Assembly (NCBI RefSeq): GCF_013003965.1
Contig: NZ_CP053069.1
Coordinates: 2,325,419 to 2,389,418 of the forward strand
DNA: 64,000 nucleotides
Source of the DNA: Usitatibacter rugosus
GTDB lineage: Bacteria; Pseudomonadota; Gammaproteobacteria; Burkholderiales; Usitatibacteraceae
Direction: 5' to 3'
The notes under the pieces are model-generated. The model saw only the letters and a program-made list of their open reading frames with translations. It had not been told where the DNA came from and did no database searches. This document shows positions 1 through 9,041 of this stretch, piece by piece (position 1 is the stretch's first letter; each line of letters opens with the position of its first letter). A program made the position numbers and the translations under genes.

Positions 1-709
1 CGTCGAAGGCCTGCACGTCGCGGTTCTGCACGACCGGGACCTGCGGCTTGCCCATCGGCAGCGCGGCGAGGCGCTCGGCCAGCCGATCGGCGGCCGGCTT
101 CATGAGGCTGCAGTGCGACGGCGCGCTCATCGGCAGCATCACGGCCCTCTTGGCACCCTTCTCCTTCGCCGCGGCCATGCCACGCTCCACCGCGGTGCGA
201 TGGCCGGCGATCACGATCTGCCCGGGGGAATTCAGGTTCGCGGGCTCGAGCACTTCGCCTTGCGCGGCGGCGGCGCACACCTCGCGGATGGCGGGCTCGT
301 CGAGACCGAGGATCGCGGCGATACCGCCGGTGCCTTCGGGTACGGCTTCCTGCATGGACTGCGCACGGAAGCGCACGAGCGGCACGGCGTCTTCGAATTT
401 CAGCACGCCGGAAGCGACCAGTGCGGTGTATTCACCGAGGCTGTGCCCGGCGAAGTACGCGGGCATCGCGCCGCCCTTCTCGCGCCAGGCACGCCAGCAC
501 GCCACGCCGGCGATCAGCATCACGGGCTGCGTGTTGACGGTCTGGTTCAGCGCTTCGGCCGGCCCCTCGGTGACCATCTTCCAGTAGTCGACGTCCACGA
601 GCGCGGACGCCTCGCGAAACGTCTTCTCGACCACGGGAAGATCGGCGAAGCCCTGCATCATGCCGAGCGATTGGGAGCCTTGTCCGGGAAAGAGGATGGC
701 GAGGGTCAT
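1..709 (-). CDS. fabD: Malonyl-CoA:ACP transacylase, 3' end outside window
   Basis: Transfers malonyl from CoA to acyl carrier protein, supplying the extender unit for fatty-acid synthesis in the cytoplasm. The visible 236 residues begin MTLAILFPGQGSQSLGM, the standard FabD N-terminus with the GQGSQ oxyanion motif, and contain the nucleophile motif GHSLGEY followed by the conserved arginine (LVRFRAQSMQEA). The open frame runs off the left edge, so about the last quarter of a usual ~310-residue protein is missing. The ATG lies 7 bases after the fabH stop, fitting one transcript with fabH and plsX. The family call is secure; the gene is truncated only by the window. Confidence 0.95.
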   Translation of the reverse strand, partial: MTLAILFPGQGSQSLGMMQGFADLPVVEKTFREASALVDVDYWKMVTEGPAEALNQTVNTQPVMLIAGVACWRAWREKGGAMPAYFAGHSLGEYTALVASGVLKFEDAVPLVRFRAQSMQEAVPEGTGGIAAILGLDEPAIREVCAAAAQGEVLEPANLNSPGQIVIAGHRTAVERGMAAAKEKGAKRAVMLPMSAPSHCSLMKPAADRLAERLAALPMGKPQVPVVQNRDVQAFD

Positions 710-716
710 GAGGGGA

Positions 717-1676
717 TCAATAACGGAGGAGGACGGAGCCCCAGGTGAACCCACCGCCCACGCCCTGCAGCAGGACGAGGTGGCCGGGCTTCACGCGGCC
801 GTCGCGCGCGGCGACGTCCAGGGCGAGCGGAATGGAGGCGGCCGACGTGTTGGCGTGCCGGTCGACGGTGATGATGCATTTGTCCTCGGCGAGGCCGAGC
901 TTCTTGCCGACGAACGAGATGATGCGGACATTGGCCTGGTGCGCGATGTACGCGTCGAGATCGGCGACCGCGAAGCCCTGCCCCGCGAGCGTGCTGCGGG
1001 CACTTTGCTCCAGCACGCGCACCGCGAGCTTGAACACGGCCTGGCCGTCCATCTTGAGCGTCGGGTCGCCGGTGATGCAGCCGCGGTCGACGTGGCCGGG
1101 CGTGTTGAGGATCTTCGCGTGGCGGCCGTCGGCATGCAGCTCGGAGGCGAGGATGCCGGGCTTGTCGGAGGCCTCGAGCACGATCGCGCCCGCGCCATCG
1201 CCGAAGAGCACGCAGGTGCCGCGGTCTTTCCAATCGAGGATGCGCGAGAAAACTTCCGCGCCCACGACCAGCGCGCATTTGTGCGCACCGGACTTGATGA
1301 AGAGATCGGCCGTGGCGAGCGCGTAGACGAAGCCCGAGCACACGGCCTGCACGTCGAACGCGGCGCCCTTCGTGACGCCCAGCTTCGCCTGCAGCAGGCA
1401 CGCGGACGACGGGAACACCATGTCCGGCGTGGACGTGGCGAGGATGATGAGGTCGACGTCCTCGGGCGTGCGGCCCGCGGCCGCGAGCGCGTTGCGGCAG
1501 GCGTGAAGCGCGAGATCGCTGGTGCACTCGCCCTCGGCCGCGATGTGCCGCTGGCGGATGCCGGTGCGCTCGACGATCCACTCGTTGCTGGTCTCGACGA
1601 TCTTCGACAGCTCGTCGTTCGAGACGACGTTCGCGGGCAGGTACGAGCCGGTGCCGGTGATGCGCGAAAAGGTCAT
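717..1676 (-). CDS. fabH: Beta-ketoacyl-ACP synthase III
   Basis: Condenses acetyl-CoA with malonyl-ACP, the first elongation step of type II fatty-acid synthesis. The 319-residue protein has the family's usual length. It begins [18 protein letters not shown] and carries the Cys-His-Asn catalytic triad: Cys113 in [10 protein letters not shown], His in IAHQANVRI, and Asn in [10 protein letters not shown]. The frame stays open far upstream through plsX, but the ATG at 1676 overlaps the plsX stop as ATGA and matches the family N-terminus, so it is the start. fabD follows after 7 bases. The tight spacing suggests translational coupling along plsX-fabH-fabD. Confidence 0.97.
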   Translation of the reverse strand: MTFSRITGTGSYLPANVVSNDELSKIVETSNEWIVERTGIRQRHIAAEGECTSDLALHACRNALAAAGRTPEDVDLIILATSTPDMVFPSSACLLQAKLGVTKGAAFDVQAVCSGFVYALATADLFIKSGAHKCALVVGAEVFSRILDWKDRGTCVLFGDGAGAIVLEASDKPGILASELHADGRHAKILNTPGHVDRGCITGDPTLKMDGQAVFKLAVRVLEQSARSTLAGQGFAVADLDAYIAHQANVRIISFVGKKLGLAEDKCIITVDRHANTSAASIPLALDVAARDGRVKPGHLVLLQGVGGGFTWGSVLLRY

Positions 1677-2740
1677 GCGGCGGCCTCGTCGGCGGGCTTC
1701 GCAGCCTCGGCGGGCTTTGCCGCGAGCAGTCCCAGCTCGTGCAGGCGCGTGATCTCCTGGCCGATGCGGTCGTTCACGCCGTGCGTGATCTCGGAGGCGG
1801 CGCGCGCGAGCGCAGTGCGAAACGCCAGGCGATCGGCCGATCCGTGGCTCTTCACCACGATGCCGCGCAGGCCCAGCAAGGCGGCGCCGTTGTAGCGGCG
1901 ATGGTCGAGGCGGCGGCGGAAGCGCTTGATGACGCCGTAGGAGACCGCGGCGGCGAGCTTCGAGAGGACGCCGCGCGTGTACTCCTCCTTCAGGAAGTCG
2001 CCCATCATCTTGGCGAGTCCCTCGGAGGTCTTGAGGAAGACGTTGCCCACGAAGCCATCGCACACGACGACGTCCGTGGTGCCCTTGTAGATGTCGTTGC
2101 CCTCGACGTTGCCGTAGAAGTTGAGCGGGCTCTTCTTCAGCAACTCGCCGGCTTCCTTCACGACCGTGTTGCCCTTGATCTCTTCGGAGCCGATGTTGAG
2201 CAGGCCCACGGTGGGACGCGCCTTGCCTTCGACGGCGGCGACGAGCGTCGAGCCCATGATCGCGAACTGGAGGAGCTGCTCGGGCGTGCAATCGGCGTTG
2301 GCACCGAGGTCGAGCGCGTAGACCTGGCCCGAGCGCGTGGGGAGCACCGCGCAGATCGCGGGACGCTCGATGCCGGGGAGCGTCTTCAGCACGAACTTGG
2401 CCGTGCCCATCAGCGCCCCGGTGTTGCCCGCGGAGACGCAGGCCTGCGCCCGGCCTTCCTTCACGAGGTCGATGGCCACGCGCATCGACGAATCCTTCTT
2501 CGTGCGGATGGCGCTGCGCACGTCTTCATCCATGCCCACGACCTGGGTGGCCACGACGATCTGCAGCCGGTCGTTCTCGGACGCGCGATGGCGAGCGAGC
2601 TCGCGCCGGAGCGGCTCCGCGAGCCCCACCAGCAGGAGATGCGCAGCGGGATCCGCGGCGAGGAAGTCGAGGCAGGCGGGGACGGTGACCGCGGGACCGT
2701 GGTCACCGCCCATCGCGTCGACGGCGATGACGGTGTTCAT
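1673..2740 (-). CDS. plsX: Phosphate acyltransferase PlsX
   Basis: Makes acyl-phosphate from acyl-ACP for the PlsY step of phospholipid synthesis; a peripheral membrane or cytoplasmic enzyme. The N-terminus [16 protein letters not shown] is the PlsX signature. Further family motifs are [10 protein letters not shown] and [15 protein letters not shown]. Two starts are possible: GTG at 2752 (adds MADS) and ATG at 2740. I prefer the ATG because it places the conserved [11 protein letters not shown] block at the usual distance (355 residues). The C-terminus is alanine/lysine-rich. The gene sits 39 bases after rpmF and overlaps fabH by 4 bases. Confidence 0.95.
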   Translation of the reverse strand: MNTVIAVDAMGGDHGPAVTVPACLDFLAADPAAHLLLVGLAEPLRRELARHRASENDRLQIVVATQVVGMDEDVRSAIRTKKDSSMRVAIDLVKEGRAQACVSAGNTGALMGTAKFVLKTLPGIERPAICAVLPTRSGQVYALDLGANADCTPEQLLQFAIMGSTLVAAVEGKARPTVGLLNIGSEEIKGNTVVKEAGELLKKSPLNFYGNVEGNDIYKGTTDVVVCDGFVGNVFLKTSEGLAKMMGDFLKEEYTRGVLSKLAAAVSYGVIKRFRRRLDHRRYNGAALLGLRGIVVKSHGSADRLAFRTALARAASEITHGVNDRIGQEITRLHELGLLAAKPAEAAKPADEAAA

Positions 2741-2779
2741 CGAGTCGGCCACCGATGAAGGCGGCCGCGGGACGAAACG

Positions 2780-2956
2780 TCAGTCCTTGGTCTGGATGAC
2801 CTTCTTGCCGCGGTAAACGCCCGACGGCGAGATGTGGTGGCGCAGGTGCGTCTCGCCCGTGGTGGGCTCGACGGCGACCGGGGGCTTGCTGAGGTGGTCG
2901 TGCGCGCGGTGCATGCCGCGCTTCGACGGCGACTTCTTGTTTTGTTGGACGGCCAT
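2780..2956 (-). CDS. rpmF: 50S ribosomal protein L32
   Basis: Small zinc-less type L32 of the large ribosomal subunit. The 58-residue product begins [20 protein letters not shown] and ends [18 protein letters not shown], both diagnostic of L32. The start at 2956 is preceded by GGAG with a 6-base spacer, a good ribosome binding site. It lies 28 bases after yceD and before plsX, the widespread yceD-rpmF-plsX-fab order that ties ribosome and lipid synthesis. Confidence 0.97.
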   Translation of the reverse strand: MAVQQNKKSPSKRGMHRAHDHLSKPPVAVEPTTGETHLRHHISPSGVYRGKKVIQTKD

Positions 2957-2984
2957 GATGTTCTCCAGTAAATGCTGCGTTTGT

Positions 2985-3470
2985 TCACTTCGGCCGCTTC
3001 AAGGCGGCGAAGGGCGATTCCCGCGGCGGCTTGTCGTCCACCTTCGGGACCTCCTCGATTCCGGGTTTGCGCGGGATCATCGGCAGGGCCAGGATCACCG
3101 CGTCTTCAACCAGGTTGCGGACGTCCAGGGGAACCTCCGCGACCACGAAATCCTCTTCCTCGGACTCCATCTCGATCGGCGGAAGGGCGGACTCATCGTC
3201 CACCAGCACCAGCCGGTCTTCCACGTCGATGTCGTACCGGAAGTCTTCCATCGAAACCCGGCACGTAAGTTGAGCGAAGCCCTTGATTATACACGAGACA
3301 AGCTTCCGGCGCTGCTTGTCCAGGAAGCCCGAAACCTCGTAGCGCAACTCGCCTTCCGGGCTCGCCACGAGATCGGCGACCCGGGGAAGTTCGCCGGGCT
3401 TCAGCACCCCCTTCCAGACCTTCGGTTTGGTCGCGAAGGTGGTGGGGTCGATCCTGTCCTCGTCACGCAT
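2985..3470 (-). CDS. yceD: DUF177 / YceD family protein, probable 23S rRNA accumulation factor
   Basis: YceD-family proteins precede rpmF in many bacteria and are linked to 23S rRNA accumulation; the detailed mechanism is not known to me. The sequence has the family features: [13 protein letters not shown] at the start, [21 protein letters not shown] (a beta-rich core), the acidic run [13 protein letters not shown], and [19 protein letters not shown] near the C-terminus. The ATG at 3470 is preferred because it gives the usual short lead to the core. An in-frame ATG at 3503 would run into the leader of the divergent maf gene. Confidence 0.88.
   Translation of the reverse strand: MRDEDRIDPTTFATKPKVWKGVLKPGELPRVADLVASPEGELRYEVSGFLDKQRRKLVSCIIKGFAQLTCRVSMEDFRYDIDVEDRLVLVDDESALPPIEMESEEEDFVVAEVPLDVRNLVEDAVILALPMIPRKPGIEEVPKVDDKPPRESPFAALKRPK
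3283..3296 (-). promoter_or_regulatory. Possible internal promoter -10 element upstream of rpmF-plsX-fab
   Basis: On the minus strand inside yceD there is a perfect TATAAT preceded directly by TG, about 330 bases upstream of rpmF. No convincing -35 hexamer lies 16-18 bases upstream, so the call rests on the -10 only. An internal promoter for rpmF/plsX is known in other bacteria; here it is only a possibility. Confidence 0.25.
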
Positions 3471-3519
3471 GGGGCGCCATGATAGGCTTTCCGTCGTCGG
3501 CATCTATAACATACTGATT

Positions 3520-4104
3520 GTGAAAGCCTTTTCCATCATCCTCGCCTCCGGTTCCGCCTATCGCCGCGAGCTCCTCGGACGTCTCGGGCTGCCGTTTCAA
3601 AGCTGGTCGCCCGATGTCGACGAGAAAGCCCTTCCCGGCGAATCTCCCCGTGAGACCGCGATTCGCCTCGCACGCTCCAAGGCCAATGCCGGTGGAGCTG
3701 CCCACCCGCAGTCGCTGGTGATCGGGTCCGACCAGGTGGCCGAGCTGGACGGCCTGCCGCTCGGCAAGCCGGGCAATCGCGAGAACGCCGTGGCGCAGCT
3801 GCGCTCGATGCGCGGCCGCACGGTGCACTTCCATACGGCCCTCTGCTTGTTGAATGCCGCGACGCAACGCGCGCAGGAGCGGCTCGTGACGACCCCCGTG
3901 GAATTCCGCCCGCTGGAGGATGCCGAGATCGAGCGCTACCTCGACCGCGAGCCGGCGTTCGACTGCGCCGGGAGCGCCAAGAGCGAGGCGCTGGGCATTT
4001 CGCTGCTCTCGCGCCAGGGCGGCGACGATCCGACGGCGCTGGTCGGCCTTCCCCTCATCGCGCTCTCGGAGATGCTGCGCTCCGAAGGCATCGCGGTGCC
4101 CTGA
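3520..4104 (+). CDS. maf: Maf-like nucleoside triphosphate pyrophosphatase
   Basis: Hydrolyses non-canonical or modified nucleotides (Maf/HAM1-fold pyrophosphatase). Starting at GTG 3520 gives 194 residues beginning VKAFSIILASGSAYRRELLGRLGLPF, the SxSxxR signature of Maf. EKALPGESPRETAIRLARSKA and IGSDQVAEL supply the conserved Glu/Arg/Lys and Asp residues. ATG 3427 is in frame but overlaps the divergent yceD. A TATAAC hexamer lies 9 bases before the GTG and no Shine-Dalgarno is visible, so the message may be nearly leaderless. The TGA overlaps the ATG of the next gene as TGATG. The subfamily (YceF type versus YhdE type) is not resolved. Confidence 0.9.
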   Translation: MKAFSIILASGSAYRRELLGRLGLPFQSWSPDVDEKALPGESPRETAIRLARSKANAGGAAHPQSLVIGSDQVAELDGLPLGKPGNRENAVAQLRSMRGRTVHFHTALCLLNAATQRAQERLVTTPVEFRPLEDAEIERYLDREPAFDCAGSAKSEALGISLLSRQGGDDPTALVGLPLIALSEMLRSEGIAVP

Positions 4105-4829
4105 TGGCCGGGCCGCTCGTGCTGATCGCATCGTGGATCGCGGAGGACGTGCCCGTCGAAAGCGTTCTTCCCGCGGGCGTGCTCGATCGCATCCGCACGA
4201 TTCGCGACTTCGTCGTCGAGGATGCGAAGACCGCGCGGCAGTTCCTCGCCGCGTGCAAGCACCCCGTGCCGATGCGCGAGATCGCGATGGCCGAGCTGAA
4301 CGAGCACACGCCGGACGCCGCGATCGCGCCACTGCTCGCTCCCGCGCGCGAAGGTCGCGACCTGGGTCTGCTCTCCGAAGCCGGCATGCCCGCCGTCGCG
4401 GATCCCGGAGCACGCCTCGTGGCACTGGCCCACGCCGAGGATATCGGCGTGGTGCCGCTCGTCGGCCCCTCCTCCATCCTGCTGGCCCTCGCGGCCTCGG
4501 GCCTCGAAGGGCAGCGCTTCCGCTTCGTGGGCTACCTGCCGCAGGAACCGCGCGATCGCGTGGAGCGCATTGCGACCATCGAGCGGCGCTCGACGATGGA
4601 AGACGAGACGCAGGTCTTCATCGAGACGCCCTATCGCAACGACGCGATGCTGGCCGACCTGCTGAAGACCTGCCAGCCGGCGACGCGGCTCGCGATCGCC
4701 GCGGACGTGACGGGTGCGAAGGAGTGGATCCGCATGAAGACCATCGCCGACTGGCGCAGGTCGGTGCCTGAGATCGGCAAGCGCCCGGCGATTTTCCTGC
4801 TGCATGCGGGAGCGGCGCGGCGCCGCTGA
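4104..4829 (+). CDS. SAM-dependent methyltransferase, tetrapyrrole-methylase fold (RsmI-like paralogue)
   Basis: A 241-residue protein of the fold shared by RsmI (16S rRNA 2'-O-methylation) and cobalamin-pathway methylases. The motif LLSEAGMPAVADPGARLVALAH is the SAM-binding region and VPLVGPSSILLALAASGL follows, as in RsmI. The first block lacks the canonical LYVVATPIGN; it reads PLVLIASWIAEDVPVESVLP, as in a shorter SAM-methyltransferase paralogue often paired with maf in betaproteobacteria. The ATG shares one base with the maf stop, so translation is likely coupled. Substrate unknown. Confidence 0.8.
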   Translation: MAGPLVLIASWIAEDVPVESVLPAGVLDRIRTIRDFVVEDAKTARQFLAACKHPVPMREIAMAELNEHTPDAAIAPLLAPAREGRDLGLLSEAGMPAVADPGARLVALAHAEDIGVVPLVGPSSILLALAASGLEGQRFRFVGYLPQEPRDRVERIATIERRSTMEDETQVFIETPYRNDAMLADLLKTCQPATRLAIAADVTGAKEWIRMKTIADWRRSVPEIGKRPAIFLLHAGAARRR

Positions 4830-4841
4830 GGCGTGCGCGTC

Positions 4842-7715
4842 CTAGCGGGCGCGCGACTGCAGGTACAAATTATTCTGCTTCAGCAGCGGGTAGAGCGCCT
4901 CGGCACTCATGGGTGCGGAGAAATAGAACCCCTGCCCCACGCGGCAACCCTTCGAGCGCAGCAGCGCCAGCTGGCCCGCCGTCTCCACGCCCTCGGCGAT
5001 CGTGTCCAGGTCCAGGCTCTTCGCCATGTTGATGATCGCCACGACGATGGCCGTGTCGTTCGGGTCGACGGTGATGTCGCGGATGAAGGACTGGTCGATC
5101 TTCAACTTCTGAATCGGCAGCCGCTTGAGATACGAAAGGCTCGAGTAGCCCGTGCCGAAGTCGTCGATCGCGAGATGGATGCCCATCTCCGAGAGGCGGT
5201 TCAGCAGCATGATCATGCCGTCGGTCTGGCGCATCACCTGGCTCTCGGTGATCTCCAGCTCGAGGTACTCGGGTGCCAGGCCGGTCTCGGCGAGCACGCG
5301 CGTCACCATGTCGAGGAAGGCCTTGTCGGCGAACTGGCGAGCGGAGAGGTTGATCGCCATGCGCCGCGGCGTGAGCCCGGCCACCTGCCATTCCTTCGCC
5401 TGGCGGCAGCCTTCACGCAGCACCCATTCGCCGATCTCGTTGATGAGACCTGTCTCCTCGGCGAGCGGGATGAAATCGCCCGGCATCACGGTGCCGCTGT
5501 CCTCCGTCTTCCAGCGCACCAGCGCCTCGACCGCGATCACTTCCCCGGTCTCGAGGTTGATCTGCGGCTGGTAGTGCAGCAGGAAATCCTTCTGCATCAC
5601 GGCCCGGCGCAGCGCCGATTCCAGAGTCATTCGCCTCTTCACTGCGATATTCATCTGCGCGGTGAAGTACTGGTAAGTGTTCTTGCCGAGGCCCTTGCCG
5701 TGGAACATGGCGGTGTCGGCGTTCTTCATGAGCGTCTGGGCGTCGCGGCCGTCCTCGGGATAGAGCGCGATGCCCACGGAGCCCGAGACGTGCTGCTCGG
5801 TCGCGCCGAGCAGGAACGGCAGCCGCAGCGAATTGAGGATCTTCTGCGCCACGACCGAGGCGCCACGCCCGTCCTCCAGGCTATCCAGCAGCACGATGAA
5901 CTCGTCACCGCCCTGGCGCGCGATCGTGTCCTCGACGCGGACGCAGTCCGAGAGCCGGCGCGACACCTGGCGCAGCAGCTCGTCGCCGACGTCGTGGCCG
6001 AGCGTATCGTTGATGTTCTTGAAGTTGTCGAGGTCGATGAAGAGCACCGCGACCTTCTTGCCCGAGCGCTCCCCGCGCGCGATGGAGTGCGCGAGGCGGT
6101 CCTGCAGCAGCGAGCGGTTCGGCAGCCCGGTGAGGTTGTCGTGGTACGCCAGGTGCTGGATGCGCTGCTGGATCACCTTGCGGTCGGTGATGTCGCGTGA
6201 ATTGAAGACCACGCCGCCGATGTGCGGGTTGGAGATGGTGTTGGTGCCGAGCGACTCGAACGTGCGCCACATCCCGTCCTTGTGGCGCACGCGGTATTCG
6301 ATCGGCTCGCGCGACTGGGACATCTCGAGGATGCGCTTGAACGCGGCGCGGACATGCTCGGCATCGTCGTGGTGCACGAGATCGAAGACGCTCTTGCCGA
6401 TGGTCTCGGCCGGCTCGAAGCCGATGAGGTGCTTCAGCGACGGGCTCTGGTAGGTGATGATGCCGTCCTCGGTGAGCACCGAGATCAGGTCCAGCGCGCT
6501 CTCGGTCAGCACGCGGAAGCGCGCCTCGCTCGCCTCGAGCGCCCGCTCCGCCTCCTTGTAGCGCGTGACGTCGGTGATCACGCCGATCAGGCCCGCGACC
6601 TCGCCGCTGCGCTCGACGAAGCTCACCTTGTTGTAGAGCATCTCGAGCTCGCCGCCCGCGGCCGTGGGCACTTTCGCTTCGTAGCTGGTCGAGGCCGGCT
6701 TGTCGTACAGGGTCTTGTCGCGGTCGTGGTGCACGTCGGCCAGCTCGCGCTCGAACATGTCGAACACGGTGCGGCCGATCCAGCTCTGGCCGCCGCCGAA
6801 GAGGTCGTCCCACGCGCGGTTGTAGACCTTGTAGCGGCCCTCGCGGTCCTTGAAGTAGACCGGGCTCGGGATGGCGTCGATCATGGCGCGCGTGAAGTGG
6901 AGCTGCCGGCCCAGCTCGCGCTCGGTGAGCTTGGCCTCGGTGGTGTCGATGCAGGCGACGAGGAGGCCCGTGACGCGGTCGTTCTCGTCGCGAAGCGGTG
7001 CCGCGGCGCCGTTGATGTAGATCGTCGATCCGTCCACGCGCTGGCGCTCGAGCTCGAGCCCGGTCAGCACCTCGCCACCCAGCACGCGCTGGCGAAGCGT
7101 GTGGGCCTCCTCGCGCTTGGCGTCCGGAACGAAGGGCGCGCTCTGGCCCATCGCTTCCTCGCGCTTGTAGCCGAACGTGCGCTCGGCGGCGGGATTCCAG
7201 AACGTGATGCGGCCTTCGGGATCGGTCGTGAAGATGGCGACCGGGGAGTTCTCCACCACGGCGGTGAGGAACTCGTTCATCTGGTAGATCGCGCGGTCCT
7301 TGGCGCGGCGCTCGGTGAGATCCACGAACGCGCTCACCATGAAGCGCACCTCGCCCCCGACGCCGCGGATGAGCGACGTGCTGCGCTGGACCCAGACGAT
7401 GCTGCCGTCGGGCCGGACGAAGCGCTTCTCGACCGAACCGGGAATCTCGCCGTGCGCGGTGAGGCGGTTCAGCGCCGCTTCGTCGCGGTCGATGTCCTCG
7501 GGGTGCGTGATCGCGCGGAAGGAAAGGCCGCGCAGGGCCTGCGCCGGATAGTCGACCAGCTCGCAGAACGTGCGGTTGGCGAGGACGCAGATTCCGTCGA
7601 GGTTATCCAGCACCAGGCCGACCGGAGTGCGGTCGAGGGCCTCGCGGGCGAGCTCGAGGTCGATGTCGAGTCCACTGGACGCGCCGGAGGATTCCGGCGA
7701 GAGGCCGTTCGCCAC
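4842..7715 (-). CDS. Multi-PAS diguanylate cyclase/phosphodiesterase (GGDEF-EAL)
   Basis: A cytoplasmic cyclic-di-GMP turnover protein of 957 residues with no clear membrane segment. It has four PAS domains (about 20-135, 145-260, 268-385, 392-510), GGDEF at about 515-680 and EAL at about 690-945. The cyclase motif is intact (RQGGDEFIVLL), and an inhibitory I-site RVED lies exactly five residues before GGDEF, so product inhibition is plausible. The phosphodiesterase motifs EALVRW, NLSARQF, DDFGTGYSSLSYL and KIDQSFIRDI are also present, so both activities are possible. The PAS domains may bind haem, flavin or small ligands; the sequence does not decide. It ends 12 bases from the convergent methyltransferase gene and starts 4 bases after the sppA stop. 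Confidence 0.93.
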   Translation of the reverse strand: MANGLSPESSGASSGLDIDLELAREALDRTPVGLVLDNLDGICVLANRTFCELVDYPAQALRGLSFRAITHPEDIDRDEAALNRLTAHGEIPGSVEKRFVRPDGSIVWVQRSTSLIRGVGGEVRFMVSAFVDLTERRAKDRAIYQMNEFLTAVVENSPVAIFTTDPEGRITFWNPAAERTFGYKREEAMGQSAPFVPDAKREEAHTLRQRVLGGEVLTGLELERQRVDGSTIYINGAAAPLRDENDRVTGLLVACIDTTEAKLTERELGRQLHFTRAMIDAIPSPVYFKDREGRYKVYNRAWDDLFGGGQSWIGRTVFDMFERELADVHHDRDKTLYDKPASTSYEAKVPTAAGGELEMLYNKVSFVERSGEVAGLIGVITDVTRYKEAERALEASEARFRVLTESALDLISVLTEDGIITYQSPSLKHLIGFEPAETIGKSVFDLVHHDDAEHVRAAFKRILEMSQSREPIEYRVRHKDGMWRTFESLGTNTISNPHIGGVVFNSRDITDRKVIQQRIQHLAYHDNLTGLPNRSLLQDRLAHSIARGERSGKKVAVLFIDLDNFKNINDTLGHDVGDELLRQVSRRLSDCVRVEDTIARQGGDEFIVLLDSLEDGRGASVVAQKILNSLRLPFLLGATEQHVSGSVGIALYPEDGRDAQTLMKNADTAMFHGKGLGKNTYQYFTAQMNIAVKRRMTLESALRRAVMQKDFLLHYQPQINLETGEVIAVEALVRWKTEDSGTVMPGDFIPLAEETGLINEIGEWVLREGCRQAKEWQVAGLTPRRMAINLSARQFADKAFLDMVTRVLAETGLAPEYLELEITESQVMRQTDGMIMLLNRLSEMGIHLAIDDFGTGYSSLSYLKRLPIQKLKIDQSFIRDITVDPNDTAIVVAIINMAKSLDLDTIAEGVETAGQLALLRSKGCRVGQGFYFSAPMSAEALYPLLKQNNLYLQSRAR

Positions 7716-7719
7716 GGCC

Positions 7720-8694
7720 TCAGTGCTCGCCGACGGACGTGCCGCGCGAGAGCGATGCCGCGAATCCCTTGGCGAAGGCCGCCCCGGTCTCCGCGCCCAG
7801 GCGCTTCGAGAATTGCTCGAGGTAGTTCTCGTCGGGCGTGAAGTCCACGACGCGCTCGGCCTTGATCACCTCGCGCGCCACGTAGTCGAGGCTGCCCAGC
7901 TCGTCGGCCAGGCCCAGCTCGACGCTGCGCGCACCCGTCCAGATGAGGCCCGAGAACATGTCGGGCGTCTCCTTCAGGCGCTTGCCGCGGCCGGCCTTCA
8001 CCGTGTCGATGAATTGCTGGTGGATCTCCGAGAGCATCTGCTTCGCGAATTCCTTCTGCTTCGGGTTCTCGGGCTGGAAGGGATCGAGGAAGTCCTTGTT
8101 CTCGCCGGCCGTGTAGGCGCGGCGCTCGATGCCGAGCTTCTCCATCGTGCCGGTGAAGCCGAAGCCGCTCATGATCACGCCGATGGAGCCCACGAGGCTC
8201 GCCTTGTCGACGTAGATCTTGTCCGCGGCGACCGCAACGTAATAGCCACCCGATGCGCAGAGGTCCTGCACCACGACATAAAGAGGAATCGACGGGTACT
8301 TGGCGCGCAGGCGCTTGATCTCGTCGTTGATGTAGCCGGACTGCACCGGGCTGCCGCCGGGGCTGTTGATGCGCAGCACCACGCCCTGCGTGTTCTTGTC
8401 CTTGAACGCCTGGTTCAGCGCCGGGATCATCTTGTCGGCCGAGGCCTTGGCCTCGACGCCGATCACGCCCTTCAGGTCGATCAGCGCGGTGTGGCGGCCG
8501 ATGCTGGCCTTGTCGCCGTCCGACGAGCGGCCGATCCAGCCCATCAGCGCCGCGAAGACGAGGAAGGCGAAGCCGAACCAGATGAGCTTGAAGAGCGCGC
8601 TCCATTGGCGGGCGCGGCGCTGTTCTTCGAGCGACTTGAGTGCGAGCTTTTCGAGCACCGCGCGCTCCCAGGCGGGGGGCGGGGATTCGGTCAT
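7720..8694 (-). CDS. sppA: Signal peptide peptidase SppA, short (S49) type
   Basis: Inner-membrane serine peptidase that degrades cleaved signal peptides. The 324-residue protein has one N-terminal membrane segment (about 35-57, LIWFGFAFLVFAALMGWIG) and a periplasmic S49 domain. VVLRINSPGGSP and DLCASGGYYVAVAADKIYV (nucleophile Ser in ASGGYY) and SLVGSIGVIM, where the catalytic Lys region lies, are all recognisable. The start at 8694 overlaps the Rieske stop as ATGA. An in-frame extension to 8826 belongs to the neighbouring gene's other frame. Confidence 0.94.
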   Translation of the reverse strand: MTESPPPAWERAVLEKLALKSLEEQRRARQWSALFKLIWFGFAFLVFAALMGWIGRSSDGDKASIGRHTALIDLKGVIGVEAKASADKMIPALNQAFKDKNTQGVVLRINSPGGSPVQSGYINDEIKRLRAKYPSIPLYVVVQDLCASGGYYVAVAADKIYVDKASLVGSIGVIMSGFGFTGTMEKLGIERRAYTAGENKDFLDPFQPENPKQKEFAKQMLSEIHQQFIDTVKAGRGKRLKETPDMFSGLIWTGARSVELGLADELGSLDYVAREVIKAERVVDFTPDENYLEQFSKRLGAETGAAFAKGFAASLSRGTSVGEH

Positions 8695-9041
8695 GGCGTC
8701 GTTCCGGGGATGATCACGTGGCCGTCGTGCTCCTCGACGCGAATCGGCTCCAGGCACTCTCCCTTGCAAGGGCCCGCGATGCAGAGGCCCGAACCGGGAT
8801 CGAACAATGCGCCATGCGTCGAACACACCAAGTATAACCCGGCCTCCTCGAAGAACTCCCCCGGCTGCCAGTCCAATTCGGTCCCCGCGTGCGGGCAGAC
8901 GTTGACGTAGGCACGCGGCGCACCGTCATAGCGCACAACGAAGCCGCGCTCGTCCGGCGCCCCGGGTTGGAGGGCGAAACGCACGCCCTTCCCGCCCTCG
9001 AGCAGCTCGGCCGAGGGGCAGATCAGGCGGCGGTCAGGCAT
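8691..9041 (-). CDS. Rieske [2Fe-2S] ferredoxin-like protein
   Basis: A small soluble 116-residue Rieske protein. The cluster ligands are both visible: CPHAG (Cys-x-His) and CSTHG (Cys-x2-His), about 17 residues apart, followed by FDPGSGLCIAGPCKGECLEPI. The start at 9041 lies inside the last codons of the HAD gene (19-base overlap), and the stop overlaps sppA by 4 bases. Such stand-alone Rieske proteins are common next to a Gph-like HAD phosphatase and SppA in betaproteobacteria, but their electron partner is not known. Confidence 0.88.
   Translation of the reverse strand: MPDRRLICPSAELLEGGKGVRFALQPGAPDERGFVVRYDGAPRAYVNVCPHAGTELDWQPGEFFEEAGLYLVCSTHGALFDPGSGLCIAGPCKGECLEPIRVEEHDGHVIIPGTTP

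Noticed and set aside
2741-2752. GTG 2752 as the plsX start
   Set aside because: It adds four residues before the conserved [12 protein letters not shown] block and has no better ribosome site.
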